Positions 10,881 through 22,167 of a DNA stretch of 64,000 nucleotides are shown here, in pieces (within the stretch, counting starts at the first letter, position 1; each line of letters starts with the position of its first letter). Source of the stretch: Montifringilla adamsi (Eukaryota; Chordata; Aves; Passeriformes; Passeridae). The translations under genes were made by a program, and so were the position numbers. Under the pieces are notes generated by a model. That model searched no databases and was not told the DNA's origin. It saw nothing but the letters and a program-made list of their open reading frames with translations. The stretch covers positions 2,339,075-2,403,074 of the forward strand of contig JAGGNK010015447.1 in NCBI GenBank assembly GCA_017590115.1, in the 5' to 3' direction.

Positions 10881-11690
10881 GTGGAGGGTGGGATTTGCTG
10901 CTCGCCCTCGTTTCTTCTCCGTCACCTTGATGATCCCCTGGGACCAGCACTTTGCTCCCCCTGTTTCCCCCTCAGCTTTCCTGCCGGATTTCCTGATTTC
11001 AGCCTCTCCCTGTGGCAGGATCCGGCCTTTCCCTCCGCTCCCACCCCAAATCCAGCTGGAAAATGCCCCGACATTCCGGCTTCACCCCAGACCGGCTGCA
11101 CATCCCGTCCCTCGCTGCAGGGCTGCGGTGCCGCCGTGTCCAGACCCCTGTGCCTGGGATTTTGCGCAGCCACCCCCTGAAGCCCCCCAGGGATCGGGAA
11201 TTTCGGGGGGGTACCCCGGGATCCAGGCCCCACTCCCGCAGCTCTTACCTGCCGGCACCATGTGCGGCTCCAGGTGAAGGCGTTGCCCAGGTGAAGGCGT
11301 TGCCCTTTTCCTACCTCACCTTTCCAGTTCGGCCGGAATGAGGATCAACCCCCCCGGATCCCTCCCCCGTTAACCCCTCGCTGGCTGCGGGCCAAACCCA
11401 TCATCCCGGAGATTGGGAATGGGGCTTCGTGCGGGAATGGGGGAATTCTGGATCAGGGGAGGGGAAAATTGGGGTGTTAGGGATTTTTTTTGGCATGACA
11501 GCGCATTTTCCGGAGCTGGTGGAACAGGCTCGACGCCTTTTTCCCGAGTCACGGGTGTTGGAGCCGGGCAGAGAGTGACAACCCCCAACCTCCCACCCCC
11601 TACACTCAGGCACCCCAAATCCGCCGGTGGGGTCCCCCCGGACCCCTCCACAATCCCAGATGGAAATTTGGGATTTTTCCACCTTTTCCA
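10881..11690. other. Intergenic, no gene recognised
   Basis: GC-rich sequence downstream of BIN2 on the minus strand. No exon, RNA gene or transposon was recognised. It contains a short duplication of 'aggtgaaggcgttgccc' at about 11274-11310. Confidence 0.4.
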
Positions 11691-11693
11691 TCT

Positions 11694-11699
11694 TTATTT
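11694..11699 (-). terminator. BIN2: BIN2 polyadenylation signal AATAAA
   Basis: On the minus strand, AATAAA follows within a few bases of the stop that closes the long BIN2 last-exon frame (stop at 11701-11703). No other minus-strand AATAAA was noticed between 12150 and here. Confidence 0.55.
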
Positions 11700-11700
11700 C

Positions 11701-14700
11701 CTACGGGATGGGGGCTGGGAAATACTTTCTGGGGAATGAATTTAGGGAAGACGCCTCATTTCCCTGTGGGATCACAGGGTGCTGAGGGACTCGGGGGGAT
11801 CCTGGGGGGGTTCTGCAGCACCTGAGGGGTCCCGGCTCGTGTCCTGCTCCGGTGTCCCGGAACAGCCCTGGGAGAGACGCGGGGGTGACACTGGCACCTC
11901 GTGATTCCATTGAATCCCCCCCAAAAGGGACCGAGCCCCCCGCCCGTTGCACCCGCCTGGGTTGGGGGTCCAGGGGGGCACCGGCCGTTCCCGGGGCCCG
12001 GCGCCGCGGGGAGGGGCAAGTCCGGTGTCCCATGGGCTGGCTTTGTCCCCCGGGCCGGCCCCGTGTCCCCACATGCCGCCCGGGTGTCCCCAGCCGGGAA
12101 TTCCCCTGTGTGCGTTCCTCGCTCCCACCCCGGCGTCCCCCAAAACTTTCCCCATGAGTTTTGCGCACCTGTGGCTCGACATCCGCCGCCTCCGCTCTGT
12201 CCCCGGTGTCGCCGCGCTGTCCCCGCTCACCGCCGAGCTGGCACGGCTCCCGGGGACACGCCGGTGCCGCCGCGGGACCGAGGACACGGCAGGGGACAGC
12301 TGCGGGGGGGGACGGCGGCACCGCGGGCCGTGCCCGACCCTCGGCGCTGGTGGCCGCGCTGTCCCCTGCCGTGTCCGCGGCTCTCCCCGCCGCTGGTGAC
12401 AAGGTGCCAGCGGCCTGGGCAATGGCCTCGGATAAAATCAGTGACGCCAGGGAGGTGGCGATGGCCTCGGACCCCCCCCGTGCCCCGCTGTCACCCCCCT
12501 GCTCCGCGGCTGTCGCCGATGGCTCCTGGCCAGGGGACAGAGAGTCGGGCTTGGAGAGGGGCTCCGGGGTCCCCTCACTGCACACCGACCCTGTCACCGA
12601 TGTCGCCCGCTCCGGGGGCTCGCTGTCGCCGCCGGGCTCCGCGTTCTCCTCGCTGGACACCGACGCCGAGTCCAGGGAGCCCCCGCTGGCGGGCGAGGCC
12701 GGGGGGGGCCCGGGGGAAACAGCCCCCAGCTCCGCGCTGGTGGCGGTGTCGGTGGCGGCGCTGTCCCCGCCGGGGGACAACGGTGTCACCTCCGCGTCCA
12801 CCAAGGGAGCCTTGTCCGGGCAGGGGAACATGGCCGGGGGGCTCACGGGCGCGGAGATAACCAGAGAGCGTCGGTTACTGGAGGGGGGGACAGAGGGGTT
12901 CAGCTTGGGGTGTCCCCAAGCATCCTTGGGGTGTCACCGTCCCAGCTTGCAGGAGACGCTTTCCCATCGAGCAGGACCCCGATAATTCCCCAGGCCCACC
13001 AAGAGGCACCTTCAGCCCATCTGCGGCAGACACCCGCCCCAGGAGGGCTGGGGGGCGAATTGTCCCCTCATGTCCCCGGCTGTTACCTGGGGACACCTTT
13101 GATGATGAACACCTTGCTCGAGTGCTGCTTCTCCAGTTTGCTCATCACCTCGTACAGGTCCCGGTTGAGCTGGGGAGGGGGGACACAGAAAACCTTCAGG
13201 GGGACCCCCAGGTGCCCCCCATCACCCGGGGGCTCAGCAGGGCCCCCAACTCCTGGGGACACCCCGAACACCCTCTGGTTGCTCTGAATGAATGAATGAA
13301 ATTAAGAGCAAGGACTCTGGAGGGGCGGGGAAAGCAGCGGTGTAGCCACCTGGGGACACCTGGGGACACCTGGGAGCACCTCGTGCTACCGGGGGGCTGT
13401 ATGCCTTCCCCACCTTGCTCATCTCCTTGTAGAAGACGTCGCGGAGGTTGGAGATGTTCTGGAAAACGGTGACGTAACAGGCGATGCGGCTGCGGGGACA
13501 GGGAGGGGTCTGGGCGTGCCCCACGATGTCCCACCGAGGGGACAGGGAGGGGGCTGGGCGTGCTCAGCCACCTCCCACCCATCCCCCGGGCTGAGTCCCC
13601 AACTCCGTGGGCCCCGCACGGAACGGGAATGTCCCCTTAGGGCCACCCCATGGATGCCGTGGAGCTGCCACCTCCCACTGTCACAGGCCCCCGTGGCTGA
13701 TGGCCCCAGGACCCCCGATGTATCCCCAGGGTGGACTTTGAGCAGAGACCCACGCAAGTTCTTCCTGCATGGGGGGACCTCACCCACCCGATGGCACCCT
13801 TGCCCAGCCCGTGTCCCCCAGCCCCACGATGTCCCCCATCCCCCTGGTCTGTGATGTCCCCTTGTGGTGTCCCCCAGCCCCATGACATCCCCAGCCTGAC
13901 AACCCCCACAGTGCCCTCCAGCCCCGTGATGTCTCCAAATCCCCGCAGTGTCCCCAAGCCCCCCGCGTGTCCCCGAGCCCCCGCGGTGTCCCCAGGCCTG
14001 TGACAGGGCCGTACCTGCCGTACAGGACGGGCAGCTCCTCCCGCAGGTCCCTGTTCAGGTCCTCAAACACCGCCTGGGCTTTATTGAACTCCTCCTCGGC
14101 CTGCGGGGAGGGACGAGGGGCTCGTGGCTTTGTCCCCACGGCCGGGGGACTGTCCCCACACGGGGACAGTGCCGGGGAGTCCCAACCTTGGCGATTTTGG
14201 CCTCGTCCTTTTTCTTGGCGCTCTGCAGAGCCTCCAGGTGGTGCCGGGCACTGTCGTAGTCCACGAGCTTTCGGCCCCGCTTGGCGATGCGCTCCTGGGG
14301 GGGGACAGGTGAGCCAGGACCGCCCCGTGCTCCCCCTGTCCCCAACCCCGCTGGACAGAGCAGGGGGCCACCTTAAAGTCCCCGAACTGGACCAGGTAAT
14401 TCTCCATGAGCAGCAGGGCTTGGTCGACCAGCTTCGCCTCGTAGTCATCCCACAGGAGGTCGTTGCTCTGGGGGGACAGGGACGGGGACAGCAGTGACAC
14501 CCGGGACCCTCCAACGCCCCCAGGCTTTGAGGGGACCCTTGGGGACACCCGGGGCTCACGTCGGCGATGGCCCGGAGCTCCTCGTGCCCGTCCCACTCGG
14601 GGCTGTAAATCTCCTGCAGCGTCTCGGCCACTCTGCGGGAGCTCTCGTGCATCACTGGGGGCACAGACACCTCATCATCATCATTATCATTATCACCACC

Positions 14701-17340
14701 ATCATCATCATTATCATTATCACCATCATTATCGTTATCATTATCGTTATCGTTATCGTTATCGTTATCGTTATCGTTATCGTTATTATCTTCATTGTTA
14801 TCATTATTGTCATTATTTTCTTCATTATCATTATTATCATTATTATCATTATCACTGTCATTATCATCATCATTGTCATCATCATTATCATTTATTCCTG
14901 ATCGTTATTTATTTATTCACTGCTGTCCATTTTTGTTTATTAGCCCAGGTGTGTTATTTTAAATTATTTATTGCCTCTATTATCCCATACATAACATACA
15001 CATCCGATAGATAACATATGTATTATCTGGTTTTCTATTTAATATCTTATATATAATATATATCCCATATATATTTATTATCTATTATCCCACATACAGT
15101 ATTTATATTATTATTTTATCTTTAATATATTTTAATATCTATTATTTTAATCTCTCCATTATCTCTCTATCATTTTTATCTCTTCATTATCCCATATGCA
15201 TTTAATAAAGAATGAGATATAAAAATATGTATTGCATATGTCATATATGTAAGATATATAACATATATCTCATCTATAATATATTATGTATCGTATTTTT
15301 ATTAGCTATTTTCTCTTTATTATCCATTCGTAGATACAATCTATTTATCAATATTTAAATCAATATTTATTTTTATTTATTCTTTCTTTTGACTTAACAC
15401 TGATTTTTAATTAATAATCTATTTATTGCAGCATGATTTCTTTCCTCTGCTACTCCTTATTTATTATCCTGGCTCGGCCCCGAGTCCCTGCCAGTTCCCG
15501 GTTTTCCCTGGGACATTCGGGGTCGGCTCCGCACCTCTCACGGCTCCCACGAACCCCTTGAGCTCCTTGTAGAGTTTGTGACCCTCGTTCTGCAAAACAC
15601 GGCGGCGAAGGGGGGGTCAGGGCTGTCCGCGGGGCTGGGGGGGGACAGAGACCCCCGGGATGGGTCGGGGTGTCCGTGGTGTCCCCGGTGTCCCCCTGTC
15701 ACCTGCTGCAGCTGGAAGTTGTAGGCGCTCTGCTCGAACTGCTCGTCTTTGGTTTCCACCGTTTTGCCCAATTTTTGCAAAACCTGTGAGGGACAGAGAA
15801 GGGAAGAGGCCCCCACCACACTCCGAGGTCACGGGGCTGTGCCCCCCGGGCCCCCCAAAACCCCCACGAGGGGCTGCCGAGGATCAGGCGGGGCAGGATT
15901 TATGTGGAAATGCAAAATTTCACTGCGTCCCTCAGTGCTTTTATTTCTTTCAGGAAAAATGGTGAATTTTTGGGCGCCAATCTACCTCCCATCCTAACCT
16001 ACCTCCCACCCAATCTACCTCCCACCCTAAACCCTGTGGGTGGAGTGCTGTGCACCCCAAAACACCCCGAGCCCCTGGCTGTGGGGCACAGGGGGTGCCG
16101 TGAGGAGGATGAGGAGGGTCTGAGGCTGAAGGAGAGCTGAGAGGCTGCGCTGGGTGGGGGAGATTTGGGATGTCCAGGCTGAACCTCCTGGGAAGAGGGC
16201 AGCTTTGGGGTGTCCAGCAAGAGATTGAGCTCCCCTGGGGAGAGGCTGGGGCCAGGCATGAAGGAGTTTTGGGGTGCCCAGGAAGAGGTTGACCCTCTGG
16301 AAAATCAGATGGGGGGAAATTCAAGGTGTCCAGGAAGAGGTGGAACCCCCCCAGGAAGAGCCTGGGCTAGGCAGGAGGGACTTTTAGGGTGTCTACAAAC
16401 AGCTTGACCCCCGCAGGAAGGGACCAGGGCTGGGAGTGGGGAGCTTTGGGGTCCAGGAAGAGGCTGGGGCTGGGCCAGAGGGAGATTTGGGATGTCCAGG
16501 AAGAGGCTGGGGCTGGGTCAGAGGGAGATTTGGGATGTCCAGGAAGAGGCTGGGGCTGGGTCAGAGGGAGATTTGGGATGTCCAGGAAGAGGTTGGGCCC
16601 CCTGGGAAGAGGCCAGGACCGGCTGGGAGGGAGATTTGCAGCGTGCAGGAAGCAGCCAGAGCCTGGCCCGGGATGATTGAGCCCTGGGAAAGCCAAATTT
16701 AGCACCGAGCCCTGGCCAGGAAACCCGGGAGGGTGAGGGTTTGAAAGGGGTCTTTGTGTCACCCCCAAAAGGGGAGTCACAGCTACTTTTAGGAGGAGAG
16801 GAAAGGAAAGAGGCCCCCCCCAAGTGCCCCAAAGCAGCAGAGAATTGCCCCGCTCGTGCCGCTTCCGCAGCCCTTCCCCCTCGCTTCCTGCGCGCCCGTG
16901 CCGATCTCACCAACGCTCCTGGGACCACCGGCCACGCTGGGTCCTGCTGGGCCCCCTCAGTGCCAGCCAGCCCAGGGACCCTGTGCCACCACCCCACAGC
17001 CCCCCATAACCTCTGCAAGGCGTTTAGGGTGGAGAACCCCCCACCATTAGAGAAGCCAAAGTATCTTTGGGATCTTTGGGAGATGCCATCCTCCAAAGCC
17101 TTGGAGCAATGATGACAGTGACCCAGAAACCCCAAATTCCCACCCTGTGAGCACCCAAAGGCGCTGAGCTGTGCCTTTGGGCCACCCCGGGAGCACTGCG
17201 GTGGGAAAGGAGGACACATCCAGTCAAAGGTGGGACGTGGGGGTGGGTGGCACCTCCGTACCTTCTCCTGGGCGCGGCTGAAGTGCTTCTGGACCTGCCT
17301 GGCGAAGAGCCCGGCGCTGCCGCTCCTGCCCTCGGCCATG
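11701..17340 (-). CDS. BIN2: BIN2, bridging integrator 2 (N-BAR protein)
   Basis: Leukocyte amphiphysin-family protein that bends membranes and links to the cytoskeleton in podosomes and phagocytosis. Exons, 5' to 3': 17262-17340 (ATG 17340; [20 protein letters not shown]), 15713-15783, 15535-15589, 14560-14654, 14372-14467, 14187-14294, 14015-14100, 13414-13489, 13087-13169, then a last exon starting at 12877. Phases agree across all junctions. These encode an N-terminal amphipathic helix and a full BAR domain (about residues 1-250), with family stretches such as [29 protein letters not shown] and [14 protein letters not shown]. The last exon begins [11 protein letters not shown], as in human, then becomes Ser/Pro/Glu/Ala-rich low complexity. 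The true C-terminus is unsure: the frame stays open to 11701, but a donor-like CAG|GTGCGC near 12167 could end the exon earlier. Exon 9 uses donor CAG|GTAACA, which keeps the frame. Confidence 0.88.
14665..14890. repeat. (ATT/ATC/GTT) trinucleotide and hexanucleotide microsatellite
   Basis: Runs of 'atcattatcattatcacc' and 'gttatcgttatc' in BIN2 intron 3, starting about 10 bp upstream (minus-strand sense) of the exon 4 acceptor. Open frames of alternating His/Tyr or Ile/Val are artefacts. Confidence 0.95.
14891..15470. repeat. AT-rich stretch in BIN2 intron 3
   Basis: Low-GC sequence with 'tatatata' and 'ttatttatt' blocks inside an otherwise GC-rich gene. No exon is visible. Confidence 0.7.
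16165..16660. repeat. ~51-bp minisatellite in BIN2 intron 1
   Basis: About nine copies of a unit reading 'gatgtccaggaagaggctgg' followed by 'ggctgggtcagagggagatt'. The copies at about 16440-16590 are nearly identical and the outer ones diverged. Confidence 0.92.
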
Positions 17341-17998
17341 GCCCTGGCACGGCCCCGCCCGCAGCCCCGCTGCTGCCGTTGGAGGGTTTTGACGGAGGAA
17401 GTTGGAGGCGAGGCCAGGCAGCATCCGCTGCGCACCCCGGAACCCCCAAAACCCCAAAAAGGCTCTTCAGGAACCCGGCCAGGCCACAGGGCTGGGGAGC
17501 CATGAGGATCCAGCGCTGGGAGGGACCCACAGGGATCATCGAGGCAGATCCTGGCCCTGTGCAGGACAACCCCTAAAGGCCACTGCTGACAAAACCCCAG
17601 TGTTCAAGGCTGTTGTCAAAAAGGTCCCTGGCCCAGGACAACCCCAAAAGGCCACAGCTGACAAAACCCCCAATGTTCAAGGCTGTTGTGAACAATGTCC
17701 CTGAGCTCTCGGATTGTGGAATGACCAGAGGTGGAAGGGACCTGCAAGGATGATAGAGTCACCTCTTGGTTCTGCAAAGGACAACAACAAAGATCCGCAA
17801 AATCCAGGAGTGTTGTTCAAGTGCTCCCTGATGTCCAGACTCGTGGAATCAGGGAAATCCTGAGCTGGAGGTGACGCACTGAGAACAAAGAACTGTGGAA
17901 CATCTGGAGTTGGATAGGACACCATGTGAGTGTGCAATGCTTGTCCCTGCATGGGAACAATCCCAAAAACCTCAGTTATCCACAAATGTAACCATTTC
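17341..17998. other. BIN2 upstream region with CR1-type LINE fragments
   Basis: A GC-rich segment (BIN2 promoter side) is followed by sequence resembling CR1 3' regions: 'ggtggaagggacctgcaagg' near 17730, 'tgttcaagtgctccctgatg' near 17814, and two copies of 'aaggccac(t/a)gctgacaaaacccc' at about 17576 and 17650. CR1 is the dominant bird LINE. The call is by resemblance. Confidence 0.5.
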
Positions 17999-20466
17999 AG
18001 CCCAAAATGAGTTTACAGCCCTTTGTGCCACAGCTGGGGGATCAGCTTTGCCTTGGGGTGTCCCCATGTGGGGTGGAGCCGTTGTCGCTGTCCCTTGATG
18101 CTGATAGAACAAACGTGGGATTACCTGGAGATTGAGTTCCATGAAATCTCGTGTTTTCCTTGGAGATAAGGGCAGAACTGCAGCAGGTGCTTTTTATTTC
18201 CATCACTTTTTTGGACCTGGGTGACCCCATGACCCCCATGATCCCAAATTCCAGTGCCTGTGCCTCGGGGGCCAATGTCCCCCCCAGAACAACCTCCATT
18301 TGGAGTTCAAGGGGGGAAAAATGACAGTGTTTTGGCCAAAACTCCAGGGTTTCTTTCAAAGCCTATCGCTGCCCCATTCTGCCCCAAGCTCAGCGCCAGG
18401 GAGGCCGAGCCCCGGCCCTGCTCCAGCGCTGGCTGTGCCGGGGGCTAGGGGAGGGGCTGAAGGTCGAGCCCTGCTTGTGCCTCGATTTTCCAGTCCCGGT
18501 GCCAACGTGGCTCCACTCAGGTGCCGGATCAAGCCCTGGGAGCCGTCCCACAAGCCGAGGCCGGGGAGAGCTGCAGCCAAGGCCTGCCGGGGCTGAGAGC
18601 GGGAGCCAGCGGTGACACGGCAGCGGGGCACGGGGACAGGAGGTGCCAGCGCAGGGCAGCGTCTCCCTGGGGTGCAGCGCCGAGGGGCGCTCGGGCTGTC
18701 CCTGGCGTGTCCGGGCGCCCTGTGTGCTTTGGCAGAGAGGCCAAGGCCGCTCGGCGGGGCCGCGGCAGCTGCTTCCCTTCCCGCGCCTCCTCCCGCGGCC
18801 CCGTTAAAGCGCCCGCGGGGCCGCCGCTCGCTCCCACCGCGGACACCGCTCCACGATGATGCTGCAGCTCGTGCTCCTCGCCGCGCTCGCCCTGTGCGGT
18901 GAGTCCCGCCCGGAGCCTTCGGCCTCGGCACCTCCCGAAAGCCCCCCCGAGCCACGGCCGGGGGGACTCACGCCGTCCCTCTGTCCCCAGGGCGCTGCTC
19001 CGAGCTGGATCTCGATGGCATGCAGCGGGTGGTCGGCGGCACCGAGGCGCGCTCGCACGCCTGGCCCTACCAGGTGGGTCCTGCCGGGCTCCCACGGCCG
19101 CTGCCGGGGCTCTCCCCGCGCCGGCAGCCCGCGCTCAGCCCCGGCCCGTGTCTCGCTCCCTGCCCAGATCTCCCTGCAGTATTACTCCGGGGGCAGCTGG
19201 CACCACACCTGCGGGGGCTCCCTCATCCACAGGAACTGGGTGATGACCGCCGCCCACTGCGTCAACAAGTGAGCGCGCCGGGGAGCCCTCCTTCCCCTCC
19301 ACAGAGCTCCTTTCCCCCAAAAACCCTCCCAGGCAGAAACCCTGGCTGCCCCAAGCGCCAGAGCGGCCGCCCTCGGAGCGCTTTTGGGCTCCTCAGGCAG
19401 GGCCTCCACGGGGCTGCTCCGGGAGCGTCCCCTGCCCGCTCGGAGCCTCCCGGAGCAGCTCACGCTCGGCACGAGCGGGGCTCGGGGCTCACGGAGCGCT
19501 TCTGCACCTTGCCGGCAGTAACATGAACTACCGTGTGGTGGCCGGCGAGCACAACCTCAACAGCAACGAGGGCAGCGAGCAGGTCTTCAGCGTCAGCAGG
19601 ATCGTCGTGCACCCCTACTGGAACAGCAACAACGTGGCCGCGGGGTAACGCCCGCGGGAGGGGCACCTGGGGGGAGCCCGGCCGGGGTTTCGGGGAGGGG
19701 TCCTTGTAACATCCTCTCCCTGCCGCCGGCAGCTACGACATCGCCCTGTTCCGCCTGAGCAGCCCCGCCACCCTGAACAGCGCCGTGCAGCTGGCCGTGC
19801 TGCCCCAGGAGGGCACCATCCTGCCCAACAACTACCCCTGCTACATCACGGGCTGGGGCCTGACCCGCAGTGAGTGACGGGCTCCCCCGCCCCAAATTCC
19901 CCCGCTACCGGCTAGCGCCGGCAGCCGCGGCAGCGCTTAGAGTCCTTGGCGGCCCCGGCAAGCTCCTCTCGGGGCTCCGCTCGGGACCCGCAGGTGCCCA
20001 GCGCCGGCTGGGGCCGTGCCGAGCCTTGGGGGGCCGGGCGGGCCCGCAGGGGCTCGGCGGGGGCCGCGGGCTCTGCTTTGGCCGGGCCCTTGCGGCGTGC
20101 GGCGGCTCCGCGGCGGCGCTGACCGGCGGCGGCTCCGCGCAGGCCACGGGCAGCGGGCCGGGCTCAGCCCCGGCGCTCTCGGGCCAGCCGAGAGCCGGCC
20201 CCGGCCCCGCGCGGCTCAGCCCGGCCCTTTCTCCCTTCCAGGTCATCGCCCAGAACTGAGCCCGGCGGGACCAGCGCTCGCTGCCCCTCGCCCACGGCCG
20301 TCCCCTCACTCCCCCCCGCCGCGCTCCGGGCTCCTCGCACCCGAGCCGGCCTCAATAAAATCTCTCCTCCCGTCTCTGTGCCTCCGTGCTGCCTTGTCCC
20401 GCGCCCGCCCAGCCTTCACCCTCAGGGCTGCCATCCTCCTCCCGCGCCCAGCTCCCTCACCCGCCC
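17999..20466 (+). repeat. Left arm of ~2-kb inverted repeat (CELA1)
   Basis: Nearly identical, in reverse complement, to 22168-23996. The matching frames at 18042-18359 (minus) and 23636-23953 (plus) are identical over about 318 bp. This arm contains about 1034 bp (18469-19502: promoter plus exons 1-3) absent from the other arm, and lacks about 395 bp (exons 6-7) present there. A few substitutions separate the arms, e.g. near 19939. Confidence 0.95.
18856..20259 (+). pseudogene. CELA1: CELA1 copy A, chymotrypsin-like elastase 1, lacking exons 6-7
   Basis: Pancreatic secreted serine protease (S1 family). Exons: 18856-18898 (signal peptide [15 protein letters not shown]), 18991-19073 (ends in the activation site [16 protein letters not shown]), 19168-19268 (catalytic His in TAAHC), 19519-19644, 19733-19869 (catalytic Asp in YDIALF), and the tiny last exon 20242-20259 (VIAQN, TGA). 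Only 12 nt of exon 6 remain before a junction near 20154. All of exon 7, with the catalytic Ser in GDSGGP, is gone. Exon 5 ends in phase 1 and exon 8 starts in phase 0, so direct splicing shifts the frame. A poly(A) signal is at 20354-20359. As assembled this copy cannot make active elastase. Its plus orientation is opposite to the human locus. It could be a real rearranged copy or an assembly product. Confidence 0.85.
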
Positions 20467-21049
20467 TTCCCCGCCTCCTCCTCTTCCTCACTCCTCAGGG
20501 AAGAGCCCTGGGGACCAGCAGCTGCCTCCGAGCTCTCGGGGCAGCCCCAACGTCTGCGGGATGCTGGAAAAGGGGGGAAAGTTGCAAATCCCCTTCCTGG
20601 CCCCCGAGACAATCGCCCCTTGGCTATGCGGGGGCACACAGAGCATTCGGGGCTAGCCCTATCCCCATGTTCCCTGGCACTTGCTCCATTGCTCTTCCCC
20701 AATTTCCCTCCTTGGCCGTGAGAGATGTAGGATTCGGGCACTGCCACCTCCTCGTCCCTCAGCTGCGTCCTGGGGCTGTGCCACAGCCCCCCAGACTGGG
20801 GACACTCCGCCAGCACCGACGTGCCCCAAACACGCAGGTTACACCCGAACAGACACTGCCGGCTGCATCCAGCGGCCGCTGGGAGTTCCTCTCACTCCTG
20901 GGTCGTGTCCTGCTCAACAAAACACCCACGTACCACAGGAGGGCTCTCCCAGCACTGGGGGGGCACAGGAGCAGTGGCTGCGCCTGGCACTGCTGAAGCC
21001 CCCGGGGGCTGGGTCCAGCTCTGCCCCTCCCAGCAAGAAAAACACCGGG
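20467..21049. other. Spacer of the inverted repeat, left part
   Basis: Moderately GC-rich sequence between the CELA1 arms. No exon was recognised. Some open frames exist without splice or family support. Confidence 0.35.
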
Positions 21050-21310
21050 GGCCTGGAGCATGTTCAGACAAGAGAACAGAGCTGGTGAAGGGGCTGGAGC
21101 AGCTGAGGGGGCTGGAAAGGGGCTCAGTCTGGAGAAAAAGAGGCTCAGGGGGGCCCTTCTGGCTCTGCACAACTCCCTGACAGGAGGGTCAGCCAGGGGG
21201 GTCGGGCTGTACTCCAGGAACAGGGACAGGAGGGGAGGGAAGAGTCTCAATCTGTGCCAGGAGAGGATAATGTCAGACATTAGGAGATGGATACAATCCC
21301 CCCCTTGGCC
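21050..21310 (+). mobile_element. CR1-type LINE fragment
   Basis: Resembles the 3' part of avian CR1 ORF2: 'ctggagaaaaagaggctcag', 'caactccctgacaggagg' and 'tgtgccaggagaggataatg'. It is diverged and truncated, with no intact frame. Confidence 0.65.
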
Positions 21311-21639
21311 GGCTCTGCTTCCAGCCCTGGTTTCCTGCAGCAGTCCCAGATGTCCCGTTCCAGAATCCATCTATTCCCAGTGCAGTGACACCGGCACAGC
21401 CCCAGCTGGTGCCTCTGAGGAGGATCCCCTCTGGTTTATCCCCTCACAGTCCAAGAGTGCAAGTTTTGCTCTTTTCCCCAAATTTTTGGCTCTTCCCATC
21501 TCTCCAGTGTCCCCCCACCTGGCTGTGCTGCTGCTCTCCAAAGGTCAGCAAAGGGTCAGCAGCTCACGGCCTCTTGTACCACCCAGAGCTCAATCTTCAC
21601 CTCACCCACAAATGAGCTGTAGCACCAGCTGCGTTCCTC

Positions 21640-21838
21640 GACACACCAAGAACAGAATCCTAGAATCCCCGAGGTGGGAAAAGCCCTCCCAGACCGTCGT
21701 GTCAAAACTGTGCCCAATCCCCACCTTATCACCAGCCCAGAGCCCTGGGTGCCACATCCAGTCCTTCCTTGGACACCTCCAGGGATGGGCACTTCAAACC
21801 TGCCTGGGCAGCTCCTGTCAATGGCCAACCACTCTGTC
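21640..21838 (+). mobile_element. CR1-type LINE 3' fragment
   Basis: Contains the CR1 tail-like phrases 'agaatcctagaatccccgag', 'ggacacctccagggatgggc' and 'ctgggcagctcctgtcaatg'. Diverged; no coding potential. Confidence 0.65.
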
Positions 21839-21842
21839 CGTG

Positions 21843-22166
21843 TGTCTTAGGTAGCAAGATGTGTCTGGGAGTGTGTATTCAACTCTGTTTTGTCAGAGGC
21901 GGGGCAGTTATCTGCTGTTCATTGGGCAGCTTTACCTCTGCCAAAATCAATCCACCCTCCAGGAGATATCTCCTGTTAATGGGCCATTAATTATTAATTA
22001 CCTTCTCTTAATGGACCATTAATTATTAATTATCTTCTGTTCCTGGCCAGTGAGTGTCCCCAAAGGGCTGATAAAATTCCATCATCCATTGGGAGATGCT
22101 CCGCCCAGGGGAGGAGCCAAACATTCCTGCCTGGATACAATCTGAGCCTGGAACAGCCCAGCAGCC
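21843..22166 (+). mobile_element. Truncated endogenous retroviral LTR-like fragment at the inverted-repeat breakpoint
   Basis: Begins near 'tgtcttaggtagcaagatgt' and includes repeated 'ccattaattattaattacct', an 'agatgctccgcccaggggag' segment and 'gcctggatacaatctgagcc'. This resembles songbird ERV LTRs that I recall only in general form. It stops within a few bases of where the right CELA1 arm begins (22168). No internal retroviral genes are present. Confidence 0.45.
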
Positions 22167-22167
22167 G

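Noticed and set aside
13097..13106. Donor AAAG|GTGTCC for BIN2 exon 9
   Set aside because: It breaks the phase with the next exon. The donor CAG|GTAACA ten bases further keeps the frame and yields the conserved NRRSLVIS junction.
14463..15014. His/Tyr-rich frame with possible metal-binding look
   Set aside because: It is a translation of the (ATT/ATC) microsatellite in BIN2 intron 3.
18529..19095. Minus-strand frames over CELA1 exons 1-3
   Set aside because: They are shadows of the plus-strand elastase exons in GC-rich DNA.
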